Shown: positions 52,822 to 62,744, counted from the stretch's first letter. The stretch is 64,000 nucleotides of DNA from Hyphomicrobiales bacterium (GCA_900466575.1 UBMP01000015.1:82704-146703); one strand, 5' to 3'. A program made the numbers and translations. Notes: a model not told the origin generated them from the letters alone.

Positions 52822-53340
52822 TCAGGCGGCGTGCGCGTGGAGCTCTTCGTAAAGAGCTTCCGCGAAGCTGCGCAGGACGATCAGCTCGAAGCCGGCGGCG
52901 CTTTTTCGTGTCAGATGGACTGACAGGTGGCCGAAGAGCGTTATGGCGGAGCGCCCTTCGGGGAAGGCGGCGTCATGCAGATCGACGGCCGTTCCCGTCG
53001 AGAGCAGTTTGGTCGCGTGCGGCCCCGAGAGGCGGATGCGGACACGACCGTGGCTTTGGTCGGACAAAAAGGTTCCGGCGGGCAGCGCGCTGGTTAGCTC
53101 GCGCAGCGTTTTGCTGGAAAGCTGCTTGTCTCCAACGACATACCATTGGCGATAGCCCGCCTCGCGAACGTCGCTCCCCTCAAGGCCGGCAGCAGCGATA
53201 GCAGCTTCGACAACTGCTCTTTCCGTAGCACCCATGATCTGCAGGAGGTGACCTTCCGGCAGGGCTTGCAGCGCAATGGTGGTGCTGTCGAGCGCAGGTT
53301 CCCCGGCGAGAGCGGGTCTCAGTGTCGGAAGATCAGGCAT
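52822..53340 (-). CDS. soxG: Sarcosine oxidase / N-methylglutamate dehydrogenase gamma subunit
   Basis: A 172-aa gamma subunit of the heterotetrameric sarcosine oxidase family, with the GcvT-like stretch RIRLSGPHATKLLSTGTAVDL. It assists assembly of the alpha-beta core. It overlaps soxA by 8 bp and is the last gene of the soxBDAG operon. The same four-subunit family includes N-methylglutamate dehydrogenase (MgdABCD); the adjacent mgs/gma-type genes make that assignment equally plausible. It converges with the tmo operon across 70 bp without a clear terminator. Confidence 0.82.
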   Translation of the reverse strand: MPDLPTLRPALAGEPALDSTTIALQALPEGHLLQIMGATERAVVEAAIAAAGLEGSDVREAGYRQWYVVGDKQLSSKTLRELTSALPAGTFLSDQSHGRVRIRLSGPHATKLLSTGTAVDLHDAAFPEGRSAITLFGHLSVHLTRKSAAGFELIVLRSFAEALYEELHAHAA

Positions 53341-56266
53341 GGAGCTTCTCGTTTTCGGGGTCGATGAAGACGGGGCTGCAAATCACTCCGTCGGTGAACT
53401 CATTGCGCAGGCCGTTCCAGATCATGACCTTTTCGCCGATCCGTTCCGGGCCGTTCTTGATCAGGGCGAGGCCGATCGTGTGGCCAAGATTGGGAGAATA
53501 ACAGCTTGAGGTGACATAGCCCTGATCGTTTTCGAGCGTCGCGGCCGCGCCGTCCGACAGGATATGCGAACCGGTGCGGAAGCTCGCCTTCGGGTCGAGC
53601 GGCTTGACGCCGACGAGGCGTGGCCGGTCGGAAGCCTGCATGCCCTCCCGCGCCAGCATGACCTTGCCGATGAAATCCGGCTTCGTCGTCGACACCATGC
53701 GGCCGAAGCCCAGGTCGCCGGGCGTCACCGTGCCGTTGATTTCGGCATGGGTGACATGGCCCTTCTCGATGCGCATGACGCCGAGCGCTTCCGCGCCATA
53801 GGCGCAAATGCCGTGCTTTTCGCCGGTCTGCATGATCGCGTCGGCGACGGATTCGCCATAGCCCGCCGGCACGCCGAGTTCATAAGCCAGCTCGCCGGAG
53901 AAGGAGATGCGGAAGAGCCGGCCTTCGAGCTTTCCGCCGAAGAGCGAGACGGTGCGTGCGCTCATGAAGGGGAAGGCGGCATCGGAGATATCCTCGTCCA
54001 CGATTTCGGAGAGGATGGCGCGGGATTTCGGGCCCGCCACGGCCATCTGCGCCCACTGGTCGGTCGAGGAGGCGAAATGCACCTCCAGTTCCGGCCAGAG
54101 CGTCTGGGCGCAGAATTCCAGATGGGTGAGTACGCCGGCGGCGAGCGCCGTCGTCGTGGTCATGAAGAAATGATCGTCGCTGAAGCGGCTCGTCGTCCCG
54201 TCGTCATAGATCATCCCGTCTTCGCGCAGCATGATGCCGTAGCGCGCCTTGCCGACGGGGAGCTTGGCGAAGCCGTTGCAATAGACCCGGTCGAGGAAGG
54301 TGGCGGCGTCCCTGCCGAAGATCTCGATCTTGCCGAGCGTCGAGACATCGCAGATGCCGGCATTCTTGCGAATGTTGAGCACTTCGCGGTCGACGCTCTC
54401 GCGCCATGTCGTTTCGCCAGCGCGGGGGAACCAGGCGGCGCGATACCAGAGCCCGGTTTCCACGAAGGTCGCGCCGTTCTTCTTCGCCCAGTCATGCAGC
54501 GGCGACTTGCGCACCGGCTGGAAGTGCTTGCCGCGCGATGCGCCTGTCAGCGCGCCGAAGGAGACGGGCGTGTAGAAGGGGCGGAAGGTCGTCGTGCCGA
54601 CATCGGCAGGCGAGACGCCGCGCGCTTCTGCCAGAATACCGATGGCATTGATGTTGGAGAGCTTGCCCTGATCGGTCGCCATGCCGTTGGTCGTGTAGCG
54701 CTTGGCAAGCTCGACATCGCCATAGCCCTCGCGCACGGCAAGGCCGAGATCCTTGAGGTTCACGTCGTTCTGGTAATCGACGAAGGCCTTGCCCTTGCTG
54801 CCCTTGGCGAACCAGAAGGGCGTGGCGGCCGGCTGCGCGGCGTCGGCCTCCGCAAAGGCGGGCTCGACCTTGGCAAAGCCCAGCAATTGGAGTGCTTCGG
54901 CGGCCTTGCGGGAACCGTCGCTCAGGCAAGCCTCGGTCGACCAGAGACCGGCAGCGGCCCCGGCAAGCGACAAGCCCTCCTGCCGCTCCGGCGCAAGGAA
55001 GGCGGCGTGGGTGTCTGACCATACGGGCTTGGCACCGCGATGGCAGGCCAGATGAATGACCGGGCTCCAGCCGCCGGACATGGCGACCGCATCGGCCTCA
55101 AACCTCTGCACGCCGGACGCGCCGGCAATGCTGACGCCGCTGACCGACTTGCCGCCCAGCGCATCAACGATGCAGGCATTTGTGAGCACTTTCGCCTTGC
55201 CGTTCCAGCCGGGCTCGTTCGTGGCGCGCGGATCAACGATCGCCGCGACGTCAACTCCGGCGGCTTCGAGATCGGCGGCAGTCCGATAGCCAGCATTGTT
55301 GGTGGTGAAGACCGCGACACGCTTTCCGGGCGCGACCGCCTGGCGGTTCAGGTAGCTACGCATCGCGCCGGCCATCATGACGCCGGGGATATCATTGCCG
55401 CCGAAGACGAGGGGGCGTTCTTCCGCGCCGCTCGCCAGGATCGCTTGTTTGGCGATGATGCGCCACAGCCGCTCGACGGGTTGGCCGGGATCGGGCTCCG
55501 CCACATGTTTCTGCACGCGCTCGACCGCGCCGAAGACATTGTCGTCATACCAGCCGATGACCGTCGTGCGCGGCAGGCATTGTACGTTCGGCAGGGCTTC
55601 AAGCTCGGCGAGCATGGCGCTCAGCCGCGCATCGCGGTCAGTCAGCAGGGTGCCGCCAAAGGCGAAGCCTTCATCGGCCAGAAGCACCCGCGCACCGGCC
55701 CGGCCTGCGGTCAGCGCCGCTGCGAGACCCGAGGGGCCTGCGCCGATGACCAGCAAATCGCAATGCGCCCAGCATTTCTCGTAGCTGTCCGGGTCTGCCT
55801 CGTAGCTCGCCTTGCCGAGACCGGCGGCCTTGCGGATCAAGGGTTCATAGACCTTTTCCCAGAAGCCGGCCGGCCACATGAAGGTCTTGTAGTAGAATCC
55901 GGCGCTTAAGAATGGCGAGAGCAGCCCGTTGACCGCGCCGATATCGAAGCCGAGCGAGGGCCAGCGGTTCTGGCTGCGGGCGTTGAGCCCGTCATGCAGC
56001 TCGATCATCGTGGCGCGCGTATTGGCTTCCGTGCGCCCGCCGGTGCCGGTGGTGACAAGCGCGTTGGGCTCCGCGGCGCCCGCCGTGAGGATGCCGCGCG
56101 GGCGGTGATATTTGAAGCTGCGACCGACGAGCTGGATGCCGTTGGCGAGCAGTGCCGAGGCCAGCGTGTCGCCAGGATGGCCGGTGAGCGCCTTGCCGTC
56201 GAAGGTGAATTTGACGCTGCGGGCGCGGTCGATCTGCCCGCCGGTGGAGAGGCGATGGCTGCTCAT
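53333..56266 (-). CDS. soxA: Sarcosine oxidase / N-methylglutamate dehydrogenase alpha subunit
   Basis: A 977-aa large subunit. The order is an N-terminal Fer2-like domain (SVKFTFDGKALTGHPGDTLA, about 15-34), a nucleotide-binding domain (VIGAGPSGLAAALTAGRAGA, about 172-191), and a C-terminal aminomethyltransferase (GcvT-like) domain from about 580 onward that binds tetrahydrofolate and captures the released C1 unit as methylene-THF. The start at 56266 has CGGAGG upstream; sequence before it overlaps soxD. It overlaps both soxD and soxG, so all four subunits are co-translated. Confidence 0.92.
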   Translation of the reverse strand: MSSHRLSTGGQIDRARSVKFTFDGKALTGHPGDTLASALLANGIQLVGRSFKYHRPRGILTAGAAEPNALVTTGTGGRTEANTRATMIELHDGLNARSQNRWPSLGFDIGAVNGLLSPFLSAGFYYKTFMWPAGFWEKVYEPLIRKAAGLGKASYEADPDSYEKCWAHCDLLVIGAGPSGLAAALTAGRAGARVLLADEGFAFGGTLLTDRDARLSAMLAELEALPNVQCLPRTTVIGWYDDNVFGAVERVQKHVAEPDPGQPVERLWRIIAKQAILASGAEERPLVFGGNDIPGVMMAGAMRSYLNRQAVAPGKRVAVFTTNNAGYRTAADLEAAGVDVAAIVDPRATNEPGWNGKAKVLTNACIVDALGGKSVSGVSIAGASGVQRFEADAVAMSGGWSPVIHLACHRGAKPVWSDTHAAFLAPERQEGLSLAGAAAGLWSTEACLSDGSRKAAEALQLLGFAKVEPAFAEADAAQPAATPFWFAKGSKGKAFVDYQNDVNLKDLGLAVREGYGDVELAKRYTTNGMATDQGKLSNINAIGILAEARGVSPADVGTTTFRPFYTPVSFGALTGASRGKHFQPVRKSPLHDWAKKNGATFVETGLWYRAAWFPRAGETTWRESVDREVLNIRKNAGICDVSTLGKIEIFGRDAATFLDRVYCNGFAKLPVGKARYGIMLREDGMIYDDGTTSRFSDDHFFMTTTTALAAGVLTHLEFCAQTLWPELEVHFASSTDQWAQMAVAGPKSRAILSEIVDEDISDAAFPFMSARTVSLFGGKLEGRLFRISFSGELAYELGVPAGYGESVADAIMQTGEKHGICAYGAEALGVMRIEKGHVTHAEINGTVTPGDLGFGRMVSTTKPDFIGKVMLAREGMQASDRPRLVGVKPLDPKASFRTGSHILSDGAAATLENDQGYVTSSCYSPNLGHTIGLALIKNGPERIGEKVMIWNGLRNEFTDGVICSPVFIDPENEKLHA

Positions 56267-56541
56267 GCCGCACCTCCGAGCTTGGCAAGCGCGGCATCGC
56301 TGACGCTGTGGACCTTGTGCGTGACGGTGTCGCGCTCGACGATCAGCCAGCGACGGCAGCCGGAGGAATGATGCCAATATTCCTTGTGCAGGCCCTTCGG
56401 GTTGTCGCGCAGATAGACATAGTCGTACCAGACGTCCGCACCGGCATCGGGGGCAGGGCGGGCGAGGCCCGCATCACCCTTGATGGTGAATTCTTCCTTG
56501 GGGCGCTGGCCGCAGTGAGGGCAGGTGATCAGGCTTGCCAT
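56263..56541 (-). CDS. soxD: Sarcosine oxidase / N-methylglutamate dehydrogenase delta subunit
   Basis: A 92-aa zinc-binding delta subunit. The ligands are visible as CPHCGQRP near the N-terminus and HHSSGCRRW near residue 57. GAGGAG precedes the ATG at 56541. It overlaps the start of soxA by four bases and follows soxB by 10 bp, the standard soxBDAG order. Confidence 0.9.
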   Translation of the reverse strand: MASLITCPHCGQRPKEEFTIKGDAGLARPAPDAGADVWYDYVYLRDNPKGLHKEYWHHSSGCRRWLIVERDTVTHKVHSVSDAALAKLGGAA

Positions 56542-56551
56542 GTCGTGCTCC

Positions 56552-57802
56552 TCAATGCAGGTTCGGCTGCGCGCCGACGCCTTTTTCATCCATCTGGTAA
56601 CCGCGCGCGAAGCGGTCGAGACGCATCTGCCGTGCCGTCTCGTGCGGTTCGTTGCGCGCAATGAGGTGGGCGTAGCAATAGCCGGAAGCCGGCGTTGCCT
56701 TGAACCCGCCGTAGCACCAGCAGGCATTCAGATAGAGATTGTCGATCGGCGTGCGGTCGATGATGGGCGAGCCATCCATGCTCATGTCCATGATGCCGCC
56801 CCAGGTGCGCAGGTAGCGCACCCGCGTCAGCGAGGGGATCATGGCGACGCCGGCCTCGGCCACATGTTCGACGGTCGCCAGATTGCCGCGCTGTGCATAG
56901 GAATTATAGCCGTCGATATCGCCGCCGAAGACGAGGCCGCCCTTGTCCGACTGCGAGACGTAGAAATGGCCTGCGCCAAAGGTGACGACGCAATCAATGA
57001 AGGGTTTCAGGCCCTCGGACACGAAAGCCTGCAGCACATGGCTCTCGATAGGCAGGCGCAGGCCGGCCATGTCTGCGACCACGGTGGAATTGCCCGCCGC
57101 CGCCAGCGCCAGCTTGCCGCAGCCGATGAAGCCCTTTGTCGTCTCGACGCCGACGACGCGGCCGTTTTCGCGCCGAATGCCCGTCACTTCGCAATGGGTG
57201 ATGATATCGACGCCGCGGCTGTCAGCGCCGCGCGCATAGCCCCAGGCCACGGCGTCATGGCGCACAGTGCCGCCGCGCGGCTGCAACAGACCGCCCATGA
57301 TGGGGAAGCGGGCATTATCGAAATCAAGGAAGGGCAGCTTTTCGCGCACCGCCTGCCGGTCGAGCAGTTCGGCATCGACGCCGTGCAGGCGCATGGCATT
57401 GCCGCGCCGTGTATAGGCGTCGCGCTGGGCGTCCGAATGGAAGAGATTGAGCACGCCGCGCTGCGAGACCATGGCGTTGAAATTGAAATCCTGCTCCAGC
57501 CCCTCCCAGAGCTTCATCGAAAGCTCGTAGAACGGGTTATTGCCGGACAGCAGATAGTTGGAACGGATGATCGTCGTGTTGCGGCCGATATTGCCGGAGC
57601 CGAGATAGCCCTTTTCCAGCACCGCCACATTGGTGATGCCGAAGGTCTTGGCGAGGTAATAGGCCGTCGACAGGCCATGCCCGCCTCCGCCGACGATGAT
57701 CACATCATAATGCGGCTTCGGCTGTGGCTGCCGCCAGGCGGGCGCCCAGCCTTTATTGCCGCGAAGACCATTGAGAAAGACGGAAAGGGCTGAGTAGCGC
57801 AT
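56552..57802 (-). CDS. soxB: Sarcosine oxidase / N-methylglutamate dehydrogenase beta subunit
   Basis: A 416-aa flavoprotein subunit. The FAD motif is VIIVGGGGHGLSTAYYLAK (about 34-52), and the histidine in GGTVRHDAVAWG (about 173) corresponds to the covalent FMN site of bacterial SoxB. It oxidises sarcosine (or N-methylglutamate) to glycine (or glutamate) and a C1 unit. It is the first gene of the operon, divergent from the GlxA-type regulator with an 88-bp gap. Confidence 0.92.
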   Translation of the reverse strand: MRYSALSVFLNGLRGNKGWAPAWRQPQPKPHYDVIIVGGGGHGLSTAYYLAKTFGITNVAVLEKGYLGSGNIGRNTTIIRSNYLLSGNNPFYELSMKLWEGLEQDFNFNAMVSQRGVLNLFHSDAQRDAYTRRGNAMRLHGVDAELLDRQAVREKLPFLDFDNARFPIMGGLLQPRGGTVRHDAVAWGYARGADSRGVDIITHCEVTGIRRENGRVVGVETTKGFIGCGKLALAAAGNSTVVADMAGLRLPIESHVLQAFVSEGLKPFIDCVVTFGAGHFYVSQSDKGGLVFGGDIDGYNSYAQRGNLATVEHVAEAGVAMIPSLTRVRYLRTWGGIMDMSMDGSPIIDRTPIDNLYLNACWCYGGFKATPASGYCYAHLIARNEPHETARQMRLDRFARGYQMDEKGVGAQPNLH

Positions 57803-57890
57803 GGGCGGTCCCGCTTTGAACTTCCGCCATGATGACAGAAAGCGGATTTGCCACTTGCCCGAAAGGGACCTCTTTCGATAAAAAAGAGAC

Positions 57891-58850
57891 ATGGCTTCAC
57901 CAGACACTCGAAACGTCCAGACCTTCGGCTTCATCCTGCTTCCGGGCTTCGCGTTGATGTCCTTCGCCTCGGCGACGGAACCGTTGCGCGCCGCCAATCT
58001 GCTGGCGGGCCGGGAGATTTACCGGCTCTCGGTCTATTCGCCTGATGGCGGACCAGCTCTGTCCTCGGGCGGCGTGCCGGTGCCGGCCCAGCCGCTTCCG
58101 GGTCGTGGTTCGGGGCTGGGCACGGTCTTTGTCTGCGCCGGCGGGTCGCCGATGGACTGGCATTATCCGGCCGTGCTCGCCTGCCTGCGCCAGCTCGCGC
58201 GCGAGGGCGTGCGGATAGGCGGCATTTCGGGTGGGCCCTATCTGCTCGCCGCTGCCGGTCTTCTGGCGGAGCGTGACTTCACCATTCACTGGGAGCACGC
58301 GCCGGCGCTGATGGAGTCCTTTCCAACGCTCACCCCCCGACAGGCGCGGTTCGTCGTCGACGGCAACCGCATCACCTGTGGCGGCGGGATCGCGCCGCTG
58401 GACATGATGCATGTGCTCATTGCCGAGCGCATGGGCGCGGATTTCGCCCGGCGTGTCAGCGACTGGTATCTGCATGCCGAGGTCAGCGAGCCGACCGCGC
58501 CGCAGCGGGGGTCTCTCGCCGAGCGCTATGGTGTGCACCATCCGGGCCTCTTGACTGTGCTCGAAAAAATGGAGGAGACAATCGAATTGCCGTTGGACCG
58601 CGCGGCCATGGCGCGCATTGCCGGCGTGACGCCGCGTCATCTCGACCGGCTGTTCGCCGCCCATCTGGGCGCGACTTTCCTCGATCAATATCGGCGGGTT
58701 CGGCTGCGACATGCCAGACGGCTGCTGGAACAGAGCCCGCTTTCCATCTCGGAAATCGCCATTGCCACAGGCTTTTCGAGCGGCGCACATTTCTCCCGCG
58801 CCTATCGCGCGCAATACGGAATGGCACCGGGAGAAACCCGCCGTGGTTGA
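57891..58850 (+). CDS. glxA: GlxA-family AraC-type regulator
   Basis: A 319-aa regulator with an N-terminal DJ-1/PfpI-like domain (about 10-190; FVCAGGSPMDWHYPAVL, GGISGGPYLLAAAGLL) and a C-terminal AraC helix-turn-helix (ARIAGVTPRHLDRLFAAHLG; ISEIAIATGFSSGAHFSRAY). GlxA/GbdR-type proteins activate catabolism of methylated glycines in several bacteria. It is divergent from soxB and upstream of glxBCD, so it probably activates one or both operons. The symbol follows rhizobial glxA. Confidence 0.85.
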   Translation: MASPDTRNVQTFGFILLPGFALMSFASATEPLRAANLLAGREIYRLSVYSPDGGPALSSGGVPVPAQPLPGRGSGLGTVFVCAGGSPMDWHYPAVLACLRQLAREGVRIGGISGGPYLLAAAGLLAERDFTIHWEHAPALMESFPTLTPRQARFVVDGNRITCGGGIAPLDMMHVLIAERMGADFARRVSDWYLHAEVSEPTAPQRGSLAERYGVHHPGLLTVLEKMEETIELPLDRAAMARIAGVTPRHLDRLFAAHLGATFLDQYRRVRLRHARRLLEQSPLSISEIAIATGFSSGAHFSRAYRAQYGMAPGETRRG

Positions 58851-58919
58851 TTTCGTCGGAGTTGAGAAAATTTCACTCTGACGATAGTGTGCTTGCGATG
58901 CCGTCAAAAGGGATGCGGG

Positions 58920-59606
58920 ATGAAAAGCAAGGCCGATAAGAAGACAACAAAAGACGAGGACATTCACGGCGGTCGACCGGCATTTTCGCAAGATCCCCAT
59001 GCGGTGCGAGAGCCGAAGGAAAACAATCTCGAAATGGCCATCGGCCATGAGGTGCGCGCCTATCGCAAGAAGCTCGGCATCACTGTCACCGACCTTGCGG
59101 CTGCGACCGGCATTTCGCTCGGCATGCTGTCGAAGATCGAGAACGGCAACATCTCGCCGTCGCTGACGACGCTGCAATCGCTGTCGCGGGCTCTGGGGGT
59201 GCCGCTGACGGCCTTTTTCCGGGGCTATGAGGAGCCGCGCAATGCGGTCTTCGTCAAGGCAGGCCAAGGCGTCGAGCTCGAGCGGCGCGGCACGCGCGCC
59301 GGCCACCAGTATAATCTGCTCGGCCATATCGACAACAATTCCAGCGGCGTCATCGTCGAGCCCTATCTCATCAGCCTCACGGCGGACTCGGATGTTTTCC
59401 CGACCTTCCAGCACGAGGGCATGGAGTTTCTCTACATGCTCGAGGGGGAGGTGATTTATCGCCATAGCGACCAGCTTTTCCCCATGCAGCCGGGTGACAG
59501 CCTGTTCTTCGATGCAGACGCGCCGCACGGGCCGGAAAAGCTCGTGAAACTGCCGGCAAAATACCTCTCGATCATCTGTTATCCGCAACGCGGCAAGATC
59601 GACTGA
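58920..59606 (+). CDS. XRE-family regulator with C-terminal cupin
   Basis: A 228-aa regulator with a charged N-terminal tail, a helix-turn-helix (about 40-95; TVTDLAAATGISLGMLSKIE) and a cupin effector domain (about 150-220; HEGMEFLYMLEGEVIY, PGDSLFFDADAPHGPE). It lacks enzymatic motifs. The start at 58920 follows AAGGGA. It lies between glxA and glxB on the same strand, so this block has two regulators, perhaps sensing different signals such as C1 substrate and nitrogen. Confidence 0.85.
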   Translation: MKSKADKKTTKDEDIHGGRPAFSQDPHAVREPKENNLEMAIGHEVRAYRKKLGITVTDLAAATGISLGMLSKIENGNISPSLTTLQSLSRALGVPLTAFFRGYEEPRNAVFVKAGQGVELERRGTRAGHQYNLLGHIDNNSSGVIVEPYLISLTADSDVFPTFQHEGMEFLYMLEGEVIYRHSDQLFPMQPGDSLFFDADAPHGPEKLVKLPAKYLSIICYPQRGKID

Positions 59607-59699
59607 ATTGCCTTAGAAGAAAAAATTATTCTTTTGGGTTGAAATCCGAAATCGAACCTGATAGCCCTTTTTGCAGACGCGAAAATGGAGGTCTGGGGC

Positions 59700-60608
59700 A
59701 TGTGCGGTATTGTCGGTCTCTTCTTGAAGGATAAGGCGCTGGAGCCTGAGCTTGGCGCGCTTTTGTCATCCATGCTGATCACGATGACGGATCGCGGTCC
59801 GGACAGCGCGGGCATTGCGATCTACGGCAGCGATAACGGCAAGACGGCGAAGATCACGCTGCAGTCGGCGACGCCGGAGAAGGATTTTGCCGGACTTGGC
59901 GAGGCGCTGAAGGGCGCGCTGGGTGTGCCGGTTTCCATCGAGGTGAAGACCACCCATGCGGTGGTGACGCTCGACAAGGACAAGCTGGATGAGGGTCGCG
60001 CCGCGATTGCCTCGCTGCGGCCGAATATCCGCGTCATGAGCAGCGGCGACACGATCGAGATCTACAAGGAAATCGGTCTGCCGAAGGATGTCGTCTCGCG
60101 CTTTGCCGTCAGCGGCATGTCAGGCACGCATGGCATCGGCCACACCCGCATGGCGACGGAGTCCGCCGTCACCACGCTCGGCGCGCATCCCTTCTCGACC
60201 GGTTCCGACCAGTGCCTGGTCCATAACGGCTCGCTCTCCAACCACAACAACCTGCGCCGCGAACTGGTACGCGAAGGCATGACCTTCGAGACCCAGAACG
60301 ACTCGGAAGTCGCCGCCGCCTATCTCACCGCCGAAATGGCCAAGGGCAAGGATCTGGGCGAGGCGCTCACCGGCGCGCTTGATGACCTCGACGGCTTCTT
60401 CACCTTCGTCGTCGGCACCAAGTCCGGTTTCGGTGTGCTGCGCGACCCGATCGCCTGCAAGCCGGCCGTCATGGCCGAGACCGACCGTTATGTCGCCTTC
60501 GGCTCGGAATATCGCGCGCTGGTCAATCTGCCGGGCATCGAAACGGCCCGCATCTGGGAGCCGGAGCCCGCCACCGTCTATTTCTGGGATCACGAGAAGG
60601 CCGCCTGA
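59700..60608 (+). CDS. glxB: Class-II glutamine amidotransferase-like subunit (GlxB / MgsA)
   Basis: A 302-aa Ntn-hydrolase-type protein, related to the amidotransferase domain of glutamate synthase. The start at 59700 gives MCGIVGLF, placing the nucleophile Cys at position 2, as needed for maturation; GGAGG lies eight bases upstream. Further motifs are GIGHTRMATES and VHNGSLSNHNNLRREL. As MgsA it would act with GlxC and GlxD to make N-methylglutamate from gamma-glutamylmethylamide; otherwise it is a glutamate-synthase-like component. Confidence 0.85.
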   Translation: MCGIVGLFLKDKALEPELGALLSSMLITMTDRGPDSAGIAIYGSDNGKTAKITLQSATPEKDFAGLGEALKGALGVPVSIEVKTTHAVVTLDKDKLDEGRAAIASLRPNIRVMSSGDTIEIYKEIGLPKDVVSRFAVSGMSGTHGIGHTRMATESAVTTLGAHPFSTGSDQCLVHNGSLSNHNNLRRELVREGMTFETQNDSEVAAAYLTAEMAKGKDLGEALTGALDDLDGFFTFVVGTKSGFGVLRDPIACKPAVMAETDRYVAFGSEYRALVNLPGIETARIWEPEPATVYFWDHEKAA

Positions 60609-60638
60609 CAGGCGCAACACAATCGAGAGAGTTCCTTC

Positions 60639-61325
60639 ATGCCTGTTTTTGACCTTTCCACCACACCCTTGCGTGAACTCAACAGTGCGCTGCACGGGCT
60701 TTCCGCCGGCGCCAACGACACCGCCTTCGAAGTCATCAATCCGCGTGGGTCACACGCCGTCGCCGTCGGCATCGACGCACCCGTGACGGTCGATATCAAG
60801 GGTTCGGTCGGCTATTACTGCGCCGGCATGAACGATGGCGGCAACGTCACCGTCCACGGTTCCGCCGGCCCCGGCGTTGCCGAAAACATGATGTCCGGAT
60901 CGGTGGTCATCGAGGGCGATGCCAGCCAGTATGCCGGGGCGACCGGACGCGGCGGCCTGCTCGTCATCAAGGGCAATGCGGCCTCGCGCTGCGGCATTTC
61001 CATGAAGGGCATCGATATCGTCGTTCATGGCAATATCGGCCACATGTCGGCCTTCATGGGCCAGTCGGGCCATCTCGTCGTGCTGGGCGATGCCGGCGAT
61101 GCGCTGGGCGACAGTCTCTATGAAGCGAAGCTCTTCGTGCGCGGCTCCGTGAAGAGCCTCGGTGCCGACTGCATCGAGAAGGAAATGCGCCCCGAGCATA
61201 TCGAAAAGCTTTCCGAGCTTCTGGACATGGCGGGCGTGCGCGATGTCAAGCCGCAAGAGTTCAAGCGCTACGGCTCGGCCCGCAAGCTCTACAATTTCAA
61301 CATCGACAATGCCGACGCATATTGA
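60639..61325 (+). CDS. glxC: Glutamate-synthase C-terminal-like subunit (GlxC / MgsB)
   Basis: A 228-aa protein of the GXGXG right-handed beta-helix type found at the C-terminus of glutamate synthase, with repeats such as GSAGPGVAENMMSGSVVIEG and GRGGLLVIKGNAASRCG. It is a structural subunit linking the amidotransferase and FMN subunits. It is 30 bp after glxB and 15 bp before glxD. Confidence 0.88.
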   Translation: MPVFDLSTTPLRELNSALHGLSAGANDTAFEVINPRGSHAVAVGIDAPVTVDIKGSVGYYCAGMNDGGNVTVHGSAGPGVAENMMSGSVVIEGDASQYAGATGRGGLLVIKGNAASRCGISMKGIDIVVHGNIGHMSAFMGQSGHLVVLGDAGDALGDSLYEAKLFVRGSVKSLGADCIEKEMRPEHIEKLSELLDMAGVRDVKPQEFKRYGSARKLYNFNIDNADAY

Positions 61326-61340
61326 GGCGAAGGGGACATC

Positions 61341-62669
61341 ATGAGCTACCACAATCCGCCCACACCTCCCCGCAAGTCCGCCACGTTCGACGATCAGACG
61401 CTGGCCGAAATCCGCCGCGCGGCAGCGACCGGCATCTACGACATTCGCGGCGGCGGCACGAAGCGCAAGGTTCCGCATTTCGATGACCTGCTGTTCCTCG
61501 GAGCATCGATTTCCCGCTATCCGCTGGAAGGCTATCGCGAGAAATGCGACACGAGCGTCGTTCTCGGCAGCCGCTTCGCCAAGAAGCCGATCACGCTCAA
61601 GACGCCGATTACCATTGCCGGCATGAGCTTCGGCGCGCTGTCGGGCAATGCCAAGGAAGCGCTGGGACGCGGTGCGACTCTGGCCGGTACCTCCACGACG
61701 ACCGGCGATGGCGGCATGACGGACGAGGAGCGCGGCCATTCGCAGACGCTGGTCTATCAGTACCTGCCGTCGCGTTATGGCATGAACCCGAAGGATCTGC
61801 GCCGCGCCGATGCCATCGAAGTGGTTGTCGGCCAGGGCGCCAAGCCCGGCGGCGGCGGCATGCTGCTCGGCCAGAAGATTTCCGATCGTGTGGCCAACAT
61901 GCGCAACCTGCCGAAGGGCATCGACCAGCGCTCGGCCTGCCGCCATCCGGACTGGACCGGGCCGGACGATCTTGAAATCAAGATCATGGAATTGCGCGAA
62001 ATCACCGACTGGGAAAAGCCGATCTATGTGAAGGTCGGCGGCGCGCGGCCCTACTATGACACAGCGCTTGCCGTGAAGGCCGGGGCCGATGTCGTCGTGC
62101 TCGACGGCATGCAGGGCGGTACGGCGGCAACGCAGGATGTCTTCATCGAGAATGTCGGCATGCCGACGCTCGCCTGCATCCGTCCGGCCGTTCAGGCGCT
62201 GCAGGATCTCGGCATGCATCGCAAGGTGCAGTTGATCATCTCCGGCGGCATCCGTTCGGGCGCGGACGTCGCCAAGGCGCTGGCGCTGGGCGCCGATGCT
62301 GTCGCCATCGGCACGGCGGCGCTGGTCGCCATCGGCGACAACGATCCGCGCTGGGAAGACGAATATCAGAAGCTCGGCACCACCGCCGGGGCCTATGACG
62401 ACTGGCATGAGGGCAAGGACCCGGCCGGCATCACGACACAGGATCCCGAGCTTGCCGCCCGTCTCGACCCAATCGTCGCCGGTCGGCGTCTTGCCAACTA
62501 TCTGAAGGTCATGACGCTGGAGGCGCAGACGATTGCCCGCGCCTGCGGCAAGAACCACCTGCACCATCTGGAACCGGAAGACCTCTGCGCGCTGACGATG
62601 GAGGCTGCCGCCATGGCGCAAATCCCGCTCGCCGGCACCAGCTGGTACCCGGGCAAGGGAGGCTTCTGA
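61341..62669 (+). CDS. glxD: FMN-binding glutamate-synthase-like subunit (GlxD / MgsC)
   Basis: A 442-aa TIM-barrel FMN protein equal to the synthase domain of glutamate synthase, with ITIAGMSFGALSGNAKEAL (about 91-109), TTTGDGGM, QGAKPGGGGML and the late ISGGIRSGADVAKALALGAD (about 299-318). As MgsC it would catalyse N-methylglutamate formation. GAAGGGGA precedes the ATG. A GC-rich hairpin separates it from glnT. Confidence 0.9.
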   Translation: MSYHNPPTPPRKSATFDDQTLAEIRRAAATGIYDIRGGGTKRKVPHFDDLLFLGASISRYPLEGYREKCDTSVVLGSRFAKKPITLKTPITIAGMSFGALSGNAKEALGRGATLAGTSTTTGDGGMTDEERGHSQTLVYQYLPSRYGMNPKDLRRADAIEVVVGQGAKPGGGGMLLGQKISDRVANMRNLPKGIDQRSACRHPDWTGPDDLEIKIMELREITDWEKPIYVKVGGARPYYDTALAVKAGADVVVLDGMQGGTAATQDVFIENVGMPTLACIRPAVQALQDLGMHRKVQLIISGGIRSGADVAKALALGADAVAIGTAALVAIGDNDPRWEDEYQKLGTTAGAYDDWHEGKDPAGITTQDPELAARLDPIVAGRRLANYLKVMTLEAQTIARACGKNHLHHLEPEDLCALTMEAAAMAQIPLAGTSWYPGKGGF

Positions 62670-62675
62670 CATTTG

Positions 62676-62695
62676 CCCGGGCCAACGGGCCCGGG
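62676..62695 (+). other. Intercistronic hairpin, glxD / glnT
   Basis: CCCGGGCC (62676-62683) pairs exactly with GGCCCGGG (62688-62695) around AACG. There is no T run, so read-through into glnT is expected, perhaps at reduced level. Confidence 0.55.
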
Positions 62696-62744
62696 ACTTG
62701 CATGCATTATCGAAGTGTCTCGAATAATCCAAAGGGGAACGAGA